DNA from: Pseudomonadota bacterium
Lineage (GTDB): Bacteria > Pseudomonadota > Gammaproteobacteria > Burkholderiales > Ferrovaceae
Assembly: GCA_021805725.1 (NCBI GenBank)
Contig: JAJZEH010000064.1
Location: 1-7,454, forward strand
Direction: 5' to 3'
DNA length: 7,454 bases
The translations under genes and the position numbers were made by a program. Under the pieces are notes generated by a model that did no database searches, was not told where the DNA came from, and saw only the letters and a program-made list of their open reading frames with translations. This document shows positions 1-5,991 of the stretch, piece by piece. The first letter of the stretch is position 1, and the number at the start of each line of letters is the position of its first letter.

Positions 1-1
1 G

Positions 2-316
2 GCATTGAGCAAAAATCCACCTTTCAACCGTCACCGCCCTTCCGTGGATATCCTGTTCCAGTCTGCCGCACAGGTAGCGGGAAAAAATGCCATTGGCATC
101 ATCCTGACCGGAATGGGCAAGGACGGTGCCGCAGGGATGCTCGAAATGAAAAAGGCAGGCGCCTACAATTTTGCCCAGGACGAGCACAGCAGCATTGTCT
201 TTGGCATGCCCAAGGAGGCCATCGCACTCGGGGCTGTTGATGAAATCCTGCCCATTCAAAAAATGGCCCAACGGGTTATGCTGCAATGCAGCAACGGTGC
301 GCAGCCCTGGCCCTGA
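2..316 (+). CDS. cheB: Chemotaxis protein-glutamate methylesterase CheB, C-terminal part (5' truncated)
   Basis: This is the last 104 codons of CheB, which removes methyl groups from glutamates of chemoreceptors and deamidates receptor glutamines in the adaptation arm of chemotaxis, in the cytoplasm at receptor arrays. The visible part belongs to the C-terminal catalytic domain. It has the NRHRPSVD segment (codons from about 26 to 51) and the [12 protein letters not shown] motif, whose aspartate (codon 122-124) corresponds to the catalytic Asp of the Ser-His-Asp triad (Asp286 in E. coli CheB). It also has the conserved VFGMPKEAI segment near 200-227. The catalytic Ser and His and the N-terminal receiver domain lie upstream of the window. 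The frame is open from base 2, so the TTG at 5 is not the real start. The frame ends normally at TGA 314-316, at a position expected for full-length CheB. The gene marks the end of a chemotaxis cluster. Confidence 0.95.
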   Translation, partial: ALSKNPPFNRHRPSVDILFQSAAQVAGKNAIGIILTGMGKDGAAGMLEMKKAGAYNFAQDEHSSIVFGMPKEAIALGAVDEILPIQKMAQRVMLQCSNGAQPWP

Positions 317-390
317 AAAAAATCCAGTTCCGCGACGTCCAGGCGTCGGGTCAAGTTAGAATCAGATGGTCTTTTTTTCGGAGCAGTCCC
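317..390 (+). promoter_or_regulatory. Short intergenic leader between cheB and the decarboxylase operon
   Basis: These 74 bases separate cheB from the three-gene operon. They contain an imperfect hairpin (330-350; core stem CGACG/CGTCG at 333-337 and 344-348 with a 6-base loop, extended by CC/GG with one bulged G). A TAGAAT hexamer at 357-362 matches the sigma70 -10 consensus at 5 of 6 positions, but no good -35 lies 16-18 bases upstream. A T7 run sits at 372-378. GGAG at 380-383, 7 bases before ATG 391, is a good ribosome binding site. Whether the operon has its own promoter here or is read through from cheB cannot be decided from the sequence. Confidence 0.3.
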
Positions 391-1845
391 ATGAGCCAGG
401 AGTCGCTGGACCCAGCTGACTGGAACGATTTGCGCGCCCAGGGCCATCGGATGCTTGACGACATCCTGGATTATCTCGAGCACCTGCGAGAACGTCCGGT
501 GTGGCAACCCATCCCCACCGAAGTGCGCCACCGGTTTCACGAAGCGCTCCCGCAAGAGCCTTCCGACCTCGCTGCAGTACACCAGCAATTCATGGCGGAC
601 ATCCTGCCCTATGCGGTGGGCAATGCCCATCCGGGTTTCATGGGATGGGTGCACGGGGGTGGCGCACCCGTAGGTATGCTGGCCGAAATGCTGGCAGCCG
701 GCCTCAACGCCAACCTCGGCGGACGCGACCAGATTCCGGTGGCTGTAGAACGACAGATCCTGGAATGGATGCGAACCCTGTTTGGTTTTCCGGAGACCGC
801 GAGCGGCCTGTTCGTCACAGGCACCTCCATGGCCAACCTGATTGCCGTTCTGGTGGCGAAAACCGCCATATTGGGAACGCGTGTTCGCACCGAAGGGCTG
901 GCTGCCAGTGGCCAGCAGTTGCGCGCCTACGCCTCAGCAGGCGCGCATGGCTGCATCGCCCAGGCCATGGACCTCTCCGGTCTGGGCACGGATGCGCTGC
1001 GGATCATTCCGGTGAATGCCCGCTTCGAAATGGATCTTGAACGGCTTGAAGCCGCCCTGGTTGAGGACCGCCGCGCCGGGCTGACCCCCTTCTTCGTGGT
1101 CGGCACTGCAGGGACGGTGGATGTAGGTGCAGTGGACTCTCTCGCCACGCTTGCCGGAATCTGCCGGCGGCACGCCGTGTGGTTTCATGTGGATGGCGCC
1201 TATGGCGCCCTGGGGCGCCTCGCGCCCGACCTGGCGCCACGCCTGGATGGCCTCGAGCATGCGGATTCCATTGCCTTTGATTTCCACAAATGGGGCCAGG
1301 TGCCCTATGACGCCGGTTTCATCCTGGTGCGCAATGACACCCTGCACCACCAGGCCTTTGCCTCTCCTGCCGCATATCTGCGCAGGGAAACCCGCGGCGT
1401 TGCTGCCGGTTCGCCCTGGCCCTGCGACTATGGCCCCGATTTATCCCGGGGATTTCGCGCCCTCAAAACCTGGTTTACGCTGAAGGTCTATGGTGCCAGA
1501 CACATGGGTGCCGTCATCTCACACACCTGCGCATTGGCGCGTTACCTGGAGCAGCACATCGTGGCAAACCCTGCTTTGGAGTTGCTGGCCCCCGTGTCCC
1601 TGAATATCGTGTGCTTTCGCTACCGTTGCGACCGGTCCGACCTCATCAATGCCCGGATCGTCACGGCGCTACACGAATCGGGCATTGCTGTCCCGTCCAC
1701 CACCACCCTTCACGGCAGGCTCGCCATCCGCGCCGCCATCGTCAATCACCGCACCCAGGAGGAGGACATCGACGCACTCCTGAAAGCCACCCTCGCCCTG
1801 GGTGCCCGGTTCAATGCCATGCCCACTGCGGAGCTCGACTCGTGA
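391..1845 (+). CDS. Group II pyridoxal-phosphate-dependent amino acid decarboxylase
   Basis: The 484-residue product is a fold-type I PLP enzyme of the group II decarboxylase family (aromatic-L-amino-acid, glutamate, histidine and related decarboxylases), a usual length for the family. It should remove the alpha-carboxylate of an amino acid to give an amine, in the cytoplasm. Visible residues are His186 in the YASAGAHGCI segment (the family's ring-stacking His), Asp268 in FHVDGAYGA (pairs with the PLP pyridine nitrogen) and Lys300 in DFHKWGQVPYD (the Schiff-base lysine). The substrate-side N-terminal motif reads HPGFMGWVHGGG, unlike the HPxFFAYFPT typical of animal DOPA/tryptophan decarboxylases, so the substrate should not be read from the family name. 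I chose ATG 391 because GGAG lies 7 bases upstream. The open frame runs back to 286, but that would overlap cheB and adds no conserved residues. It is the first gene of a three-gene unit, and its stop overlaps the next start (GTGA). A PLP lyase acting on an acyl or amino acid derivative is an alternative. Confidence 0.88.
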   Translation: MSQESLDPADWNDLRAQGHRMLDDILDYLEHLRERPVWQPIPTEVRHRFHEALPQEPSDLAAVHQQFMADILPYAVGNAHPGFMGWVHGGGAPVGMLAEMLAAGLNANLGGRDQIPVAVERQILEWMRTLFGFPETASGLFVTGTSMANLIAVLVAKTAILGTRVRTEGLAASGQQLRAYASAGAHGCIAQAMDLSGLGTDALRIIPVNARFEMDLERLEAALVEDRRAGLTPFFVVGTAGTVDVGAVDSLATLAGICRRHAVWFHVDGAYGALGRLAPDLAPRLDGLEHADSIAFDFHKWGQVPYDAGFILVRNDTLHHQAFASPAAYLRRETRGVAAGSPWPCDYGPDLSRGFRALKTWFTLKVYGARHMGAVISHTCALARYLEQHIVANPALELLAPVSLNIVCFRYRCDRSDLINARIVTALHESGIAVPSTTTLHGRLAIRAAIVNHRTQEEDIDALLKATLALGARFNAMPTAELDS

Positions 1846-2993
1846 ACCCGGAGTTTCAGGGACTGGCCGCACTCATGACCCAGGCCTTCCGGGGCGTGGA
1901 TCTCACACCGCTGGGCAATCAGCTGATCGCGCGCGTGGGCCAGCAGCCCACGGTCGACAGTGCGGAAGCGTTACTGGATCTGTCTGTCATCCTGCATCTG
2001 AAGGGCAATCACGACATCGCCCTCGACGTTCAGCAACAGGCCCTGCAACTGCGACAAATCTATACCCTGCCCGCCAGGAAAGCGCCTGCCATTCGCCTGC
2101 TGGCCCTGATGACCCCGGGTGCGCTGAACGCCAACACACCGCTGGAATTTCTGGTACAGGATTCCGATATCGAGCTGACACTGCTGTTTCTGGCGCCCCA
2201 TCTCCCTTTTCCGCCAACACTGCCGGATCACGATGTGGCCTTTGTTGCCGTAGGAGAGGCAGATCACAGCCAGGCCCTGCTGCGCGCACTGATCGATCTG
2301 GCCAGGGTCTGGCCGCGACCGCTGCTGAATGCGCCAGAACGCATTCTTCGGCTGTCCCGCAACGAATCCAGCGCGTTGTTGGCTGATGCGCCAGGTGTTG
2401 CCATGCCCATGGCCCGTCGGGTGAAGCGCGACGACCTTGCCCTGGCCGAACTTCCGGTGATCGTTCGCCCCATAGACTCGCACGCCGGCAAAGGACTTGT
2501 GAAAGCCGAGACGCCTCACGACCTGGAACAGTACCTGCTCACCCAGCCCGAACCCGAGTTCTATGTCACGCCTTTCGTGGATTATCGCAGTGCAGACGGC
2601 CAGTTTCGCAAGTACCGTGTGGTCCTGATCGATGGCCAACCCTATGCCAGCCATATGGCCCTGTCAGACCACTGGATGGTGCATTACCTCAATGGCGGCA
2701 TGACCGAATCCCTCGCGAAACGCGAGGAAGAAGCCCGCTTCATGGCCCGGTTCGACCAGGACTTTGCACAACGGCATCGGATCGCCCTGCAGGGCATCCA
2801 CGAACGACTGGGGCTGGAGTATCTCGTGATGGACTGTGCCGAAACGCGGGAAGGCCAGTTGCTGGTCTTTGAAGTGGATAGCAGCGCCGTGGTCCACGCC
2901 ATGGACCCGGTAGACCTCTTTCCATACAAGCAGCCGCAAATGCACAAGGTGTTCAGGGCCTTCAGGGCCATGCTGGAAAGAGCCCGGCAATGA
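1842..2993 (+). CDS. TPR-like/RimK-like ATP-grasp ligase of unknown substrate
   Basis: The predicted product is 383 residues. I take GTG 1842 as the start: it overlaps the decarboxylase stop as GTGA and has GGAG at 1830-1833, 8 bases upstream. ATG 1875 is the fallback. Residues 40-75 look like one or two TPR-type helical hairpins (SAEALLDLSVILHLKGNHD, then a run of alternating Ala/Leu/Gln). Residues about 100-165 resemble a pre-ATP-grasp alpha/beta domain, followed by NAPERILRLSRNESSALL, which resembles the start of RimK/glutathione-synthetase ATP-grasp modules. ATP-grasp signs are the IVRP strand (207-210) with a flexible SHAGKG loop (213-218), EFYVTPFVDYRS (239-250), KYRVVLIDGQPYASH (257-271) and the metal-site strand LVFEVDSS (341-348), where Glu344 and Asp346 replace the usual Glu-x-Asn. 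Such enzymes activate a carboxylate as acyl phosphate and join it to an amine or thiol. The substrate is unknown. A tandem 9-base repeat (2952-2969) encodes FRAFRA near the C-terminus. The next gene starts within its stop (ATGA). Confidence 0.75.
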   Translation: MNPEFQGLAALMTQAFRGVDLTPLGNQLIARVGQQPTVDSAEALLDLSVILHLKGNHDIALDVQQQALQLRQIYTLPARKAPAIRLLALMTPGALNANTPLEFLVQDSDIELTLLFLAPHLPFPPTLPDHDVAFVAVGEADHSQALLRALIDLARVWPRPLLNAPERILRLSRNESSALLADAPGVAMPMARRVKRDDLALAELPVIVRPIDSHAGKGLVKAETPHDLEQYLLTQPEPEFYVTPFVDYRSADGQFRKYRVVLIDGQPYASHMALSDHWMVHYLNGGMTESLAKREEEARFMARFDQDFAQRHRIALQGIHERLGLEYLVMDCAETREGQLLVFEVDSSAVVHAMDPVDLFPYKQPQMHKVFRAFRAMLERARQ

Positions 2994-4330
2994 ATCCGCT
3001 GCATGAAACCAGCCTGCTCCTGACGCAAGGCGGGGACGCCCGTATCGACATCGCCCCGCCCCTTCACCAAAACCCCTACGGCTGTGCACCGTTTCCCGAT
3101 CCTGCACTGCTGGATTTTGGCTCCTGCACCGCCTCCGTCGTTTCATCCGAGGGCTTTGCGGCGGCGGATGCGCTTCGCGTCAAATTGCTGGAGCATCCTG
3201 ACCTGGCTGGCGAAGCCCGAAGGATCAGCGCTGAACTGGCGGACCTGTGCGGATTGCCCAAAGATTCCGGTATCGAAATCATGCTCGCGCCTTCTGGCAC
3301 CGACGCCCATCGCCTCGCCGTACAGCTGCTCTATGCGGCCGATAACGAACCACTCATCGTCATGGTGGAGCCTGCCGAGTCAGGAAGCGGTGTGCCCGCA
3401 GCACTGGCAACTGGCCACCGGGGCCATGTCATCGCCGTGAATGTACGCGAACCGGATGGGCAACCCAGAAGTGCAGCGGCCATCGATGCAGAAGTCGTTT
3501 CCCTGACGCTCTCGGCCCTGGCCGCTGAACGCCCCGTGCTGCTCGTCCTCACCGATGTTTCAAAAAGCGGCCTGATTGCCCCGAGCGTGGCTTGTGTTTC
3601 ACAGCTCCATCACCATGCGCCGCAGCGCATCACCGTCCTGGTAGATGCGTGTCAATTTCGCCTGTCCCATGCCACCTTGCAAGCCTACCTCGCGCGCGAT
3701 TTCGTCGTGGCATTGACGGGTTCCAAATTTGTGGGAGGGCCCTCTTTCTCTGGCGTACTGCTCATGCCGGGGCTCCGTTCAGAAAGGCGCGCCCCGGAGG
3801 ACTGCCCTCCCGGTTTGCTGCTGCGCTGGGAAGCAGCCCTGCAGTCGCTGCGAGTCTTTCGCGCGCTGCCAGAAGACAGGATCCGTAATTTTCTCCTGGC
3901 CTTCGCTGCAGCCATCCGCAAGCACATCGCGCAACACCCCCAGCTGGAATCACTGCCCGTCCCGCCACTGGAGCGGGGCCCGCTCATGAAGGGCCATGCC
4001 TGGGACACCGTACAGACCATATTCCCGTTTCTGCTCTACCACACTGGTGACGGGGGTCTGTCCCCATTGGGTCGTGAGGAGACCTTGAAGCTATTCCGGC
4101 AACTGCCTGAGGCACGGTCCGGTCTTCAGCGCGGCCGGCTAGGTCAGCCTGTGCTGTGTGGCAGTCGTGAGGGTACGCCTGTGAGCGCCCTGCGCCTTTG
4201 CGTCAGCGCCCGCACCGTGATCATGGCGCTGCAGGGTGGGGGGCCTGGCGAGGAGAGGGCCATTCATGAAGCGTGCGTCGTGCTGGATCAGGCCGCGATG
4301 CTGGCCACGGCGCCGCCTGTCAGGGATTGA
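2990..4330 (+). CDS. Class V aminotransferase / cysteine desulfurase-fold PLP enzyme, function unknown
   Basis: The 446-residue protein is a fold-type I PLP enzyme that looks closest to the class V group (cysteine desulfurases, selenocysteine lyases, kynureninase and relatives). Seen directly are a phosphate-cup-like LAPSGTDAH segment (Ser102-Gly103-Thr104), the strand TVLVDACQF with Asp219 and Gln222 (the class V Asp-x-x-Gln pair contacting the PLP ring) and the probable Schiff-base Lys246 in ALTGSKFVGGPSFSG. The N-terminus has a HQNPYGCAPFPDP segment that may be substrate-side. I see no obvious mobile catalytic-Cys loop of a desulfurase, so sulfur transfer is not supported. The reaction could be transamination, beta-elimination or another lyase chemistry. 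ATG 2990 overlaps the previous stop (ATGA), with GGAAAG (2975-2980) as a plausible ribosome site 9 bases upstream. It is the last gene of the trio and overlaps flgA tail-to-tail by 11 bases. Confidence 0.75.
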   Translation: MNPLHETSLLLTQGGDARIDIAPPLHQNPYGCAPFPDPALLDFGSCTASVVSSEGFAAADALRVKLLEHPDLAGEARRISAELADLCGLPKDSGIEIMLAPSGTDAHRLAVQLLYAADNEPLIVMVEPAESGSGVPAALATGHRGHVIAVNVREPDGQPRSAAAIDAEVVSLTLSALAAERPVLLVLTDVSKSGLIAPSVACVSQLHHHAPQRITVLVDACQFRLSHATLQAYLARDFVVALTGSKFVGGPSFSGVLLMPGLRSERRAPEDCPPGLLLRWEAALQSLRVFRALPEDRIRNFLLAFAAAIRKHIAQHPQLESLPVPPLERGPLMKGHAWDTVQTIFPFLLYHTGDGGLSPLGREETLKLFRQLPEARSGLQRGRLGQPVLCGSREGTPVSALRLCVSARTVIMALQGGGPGEERAIHEACVVLDQAAMLATAPPVRD

Positions 4331-4337
4331 CCCTGAC
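4319..4337. terminator. Inverted repeat at the convergent ends of the trio and flgA, possible weak bidirectional terminator
   Basis: A perfect 7-base inverted repeat, GTCAGGG / CCCTGAC, with a 5-base ATTGA loop covers the tail-to-tail overlap. The stop codon of the class V PLP gene (TGA 4328-4330) closes the loop, and the flgA stop (4320-4322 on the - strand) lies in the stem. On the + strand a TTTT run follows at about 4344-4347, a few bases beyond the stem. On the - strand no U-tract follows. The stem is short, so termination is a suggestion based on position and symmetry. Confidence 0.35.
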
Positions 4338-5018
4338 CACGCCGTTTTCTCCCGCCACGCCCGTGATCAGGCGCCCTGAGGCTGTGCGAACCTGCACGCT
4401 CTGCCCTTCGCCCGCATTGTTCATGGCCTGCCCCTCCGAGCTGACCTTGAATCCTTTGCCATCCACCAGCACCTGCACGGTTTGTCCCTGCCGGATGGTA
4501 TAGATATCGCGCACCATGTCCTGCCTGAGGGCCTGTCCCGCACCCACACCCTGTTTCACCACCTTGCCAATCACCTGGGAGGTACTGGTGATCAGATCGG
4601 TACGACTGGTTTCACCCGTTTGCTCGACAACATCTTCTGCGCTCAGGACCTTCTCAGCCGCAAGCGCCCTTCTGGCCACCAGAAAAGTGGTGTTGAGCGT
4701 GACCTGAACCGGGATGTAGACTGACCAGCCGGGTTCCACTGCCGTCTTGAGGCAGCGTACGCCCACCATGCCGTGCCCCAACAAATGCCCACCCGGTGGA
4801 ATAAACGCCTCCGGACTGGCACAAGCTGCAAGATTCAGGCGTGAATCCGGGGCTTCCACCAGGATGGACACCTTGCCCGTCAGCGAACGGGTCTGTTCCT
4901 GTACAAAGCGGGTAACCACCTCCACGAGAGCCTGGTGGTCCTGGAGGGGAGCGGCCTGGATGGCCCAGGATGCCCCCCAAAGCAGCAAGGTGATTCGCAG
5001 TGTTTTCATAACTGCCAT
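4320..5018 (-). CDS. flgA: Flagellar basal body P-ring formation protein FlgA
   Basis: FlgA is a periplasmic chaperone needed for FlgI to assemble into the P ring around the rod. The 232-residue frame (229 if it starts at the ATG at 5009) matches the family length (about 220). It has a Sec-type signal peptide: Lys and Arg after the inner Met, a hydrophobic LLLWGASWAI core, and likely cleavage after AIQA before APLQ. Two cysteines, at about 66 and 89, sit where many FlgA proteins carry a pair that can form a disulfide. A SAF-like module (VARRALAAEKVLSAEDV, about 114-130) is followed by the typical C-terminal beta region (YTIRQGQTVQVLVDGKGFKV and SGRLITGVAGENGVVRV). Neither candidate start has a good Shine-Dalgarno sequence. 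ATG 5009 gives the more standard signal peptide and is equally likely. The gene diverges from flgBCDE, as in many beta- and gammaproteobacteria. No flgM or flgN follows it. Confidence 0.93.
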   Translation of the reverse strand: MAVMKTLRITLLLWGASWAIQAAPLQDHQALVEVVTRFVQEQTRSLTGKVSILVEAPDSRLNLAACASPEAFIPPGGHLLGHGMVGVRCLKTAVEPGWSVYIPVQVTLNTTFLVARRALAAEKVLSAEDVVEQTGETSRTDLITSTSQVIGKVVKQGVGAGQALRQDMVRDIYTIRQGQTVQVLVDGKGFKVSSEGQAMNNAGEGQSVQVRTASGRLITGVAGENGVVRVNP

Positions 5019-5162
5019 TGTCAGTCGCAGCTGCCCGGTCTGGGAAGCCTTTTAAGGAGAGAATTGAGACCTTATCCTGCCCTTAATCTGCTGATGATTT
5101 AGCTCCGCTGTTCCTTATGATGAGCTTCAACTCCGTAACAGAAAACCCAGGCCACCCTGCAG
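5019..5162. promoter_or_regulatory. Divergent flgA/flgB intergenic promoter region
   Basis: These 144 bases must carry the transcription start signals for flgA (leftward) and flgBCDE (rightward). On the + strand a TATGAT hexamer at 5116-5121 matches the sigma70 -10 at 5 of 6 positions, about 40 bases before the flgB start. No good -35 lies at 16-18 bases, which would fit an activator-dependent flagellar class II promoter, but this is inference. I found no convincing sigma54 (GG-N10-GC) or sigma28 site. A strong AAGGAGA Shine-Dalgarno-like string at 5054-5060 precedes only a 12-codon TTG frame (5064-5102). flgB itself has a poor ribosome site: AGG at 5149-5151 is 11 bases from its ATG. Confidence 0.4.
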
Positions 5163-5570
5163 ATGATCAGCCCCATCGACCAAGCACTTCAATTTCAGCA
5201 GACTGCGCTGCAGCTGCGGGAAGCGCGTCAGGAGCTGATTGCCTCCAACATCGCAAACGCCGATACCCCCAATTACCAGGCGCGCGACATCGATTTTGCC
5301 AGCGCCATGCAGGGCGCATTGGGTAACCAGCCCGGAAGCCTGCCGCTGGCCGCCACTGCACCGCAACATCTGAGCGGCAGTTCGGGCGCAAGCGTGCTGG
5401 GAGCCCCGGTGCAATATCGGTCCGTGATTCAGCCTAGTGCAGACGGCAATACGGTAAACATGGATGCGGAGCGTGCGCAGTTTGCCGAAAACACCATCCG
5501 TTATGAAGCCAGCCTGAAATTCGTTGGCCAGCAGGTCAAGGACATCCTGACAACCTTACAGGGATTTTGA
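5163..5570 (+). CDS. flgB: Flagellar basal body proximal rod protein FlgB
   Basis: FlgB is a proximal rod subunit exported by the flagellar type III system and is among the first axial proteins assembled on the MS ring/FliE. The 135-residue length is normal (E. coli 138). The N-terminal flagellar rod motif [16 protein letters not shown] is at about residues 27-42. The C-terminal helix ([22 protein letters not shown]) is the conserved heptad-like rod helix that packs with the N-terminal helix. ATG 5163 is the only sensible start: no in-frame start codon lies just upstream, and the MISPIDQAL beginning fits the family. The ribosome site is weak. It is the first gene of flgBCDE, and its stop is 5 bases before the flgC ATG. 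Confidence 0.95.
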   Translation: MISPIDQALQFQQTALQLREARQELIASNIANADTPNYQARDIDFASAMQGALGNQPGSLPLAATAPQHLSGSSGASVLGAPVQYRSVIQPSADGNTVNMDAERAQFAENTIRYEASLKFVGQQVKDILTTLQGF

Positions 5571-5575
5571 CGAAG

Positions 5576-5980
5576 ATGTCACTGTTCAGCATATTGAACA
5601 TCGCAGGCTCTGCCCTGACAGCCCAATCCGAGCGCCTCAACGTGGTGGCCAGCAATCTGGCCAATGCCGACAGCGCCACAGGTGCCGACGGCCAGCCTTA
5701 TCACGCAAAGCAGGTGGTCTTCAGCGCCGCCCCACTGCAAGGCCAGTCGGGAACAGCCGTCAGGGTCAACGCTGTCGTGGACGACCCCACCCCGATGAAG
5801 ACAGTGTACGACCCCGCCAACCCGCTGGCCAACAAGGACGGCTACGTCACGATGCCCAATGTCAACGTGGTGGAAGAAATGGTCAACATGATCTCGGCTT
5901 CGCGCTCCTACCAGAACAATGTGGACATCATGAATACCTCCAACGCGATGCTCCTCAAAACCCTCACCATTGGACAATAG
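5576..5980 (+). CDS. flgC: Flagellar basal body proximal rod protein FlgC
   Basis: FlgC is the second proximal rod subunit, exported by the flagellar secretion system and stacked with FlgB and FlgF. From ATG 5576 it has 134 residues, the usual size. The N-terminus [20 protein letters not shown] with [11 protein letters not shown] (about 23-33) is the standard rod/hook motif. The middle [18 protein letters not shown] segment and the C-terminal [20 protein letters not shown] segment are hallmark FlgC sequences. A TTG 9 bases upstream (5567) is in frame and overlaps the flgB stop. I prefer ATG 5576 because known FlgC proteins begin MSLF. The ribosome site is modest (AGGG at 5560-5563, 12 bases from the ATG), so coupling to flgB translation is plausible. 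Confidence 0.95.
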   Translation: MSLFSILNIAGSALTAQSERLNVVASNLANADSATGADGQPYHAKQVVFSAAPLQGQSGTAVRVNAVVDDPTPMKTVYDPANPLANKDGYVTMPNVNVVEEMVNMISASRSYQNNVDIMNTSNAMLLKTLTIGQ

Positions 5981-5991
5981 GACCAGACACC

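Noticed and set aside
330..350. Hairpin after cheB as an intrinsic terminator
   Set aside because: The T7 run lies more than 20 bases beyond the stem, so it does not have the stem-then-U-tract layout.
286..390. Longer in-frame extension of the decarboxylase upstream of ATG 391
   Set aside because: It overlaps the cheB 3' end and adds 35 residues with no family similarity, while ATG 391 has GGAG at good spacing.
1611..1841. Open frame extending the ATP-grasp gene upstream to 1611
   Set aside because: It lies inside the decarboxylase coding sequence and is shadow sequence. The GTGA overlap and GGAG at 1830-1833 support 1842.
1971..2654. Long antisense open frame within the ATP-grasp gene
   Set aside because: GC-rich coding sequence commonly leaves an open frame on the opposite strand. 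It has no recognisable domain, and the sense frame does.
2952..2969. Tandem 9-base repeat TTCAGGGCC x2
   Set aside because: Encodes FRA-FRA inside the ATP-grasp gene. Two copies in a GC-rich gene are not a meaningful repeat element.
5060..5110. Sigma28-like promoter for flgA (CAGGATAA on the - strand)
   Set aside because: Only part of the -10 consensus matches, and the TAAA candidate -35 is about 3 bases too far away.
5567..5575. TTG 5567 as flgC start
   Set aside because: Known FlgC proteins begin MSLF, which fits ATG 5576. The extra MTK residues have no support.
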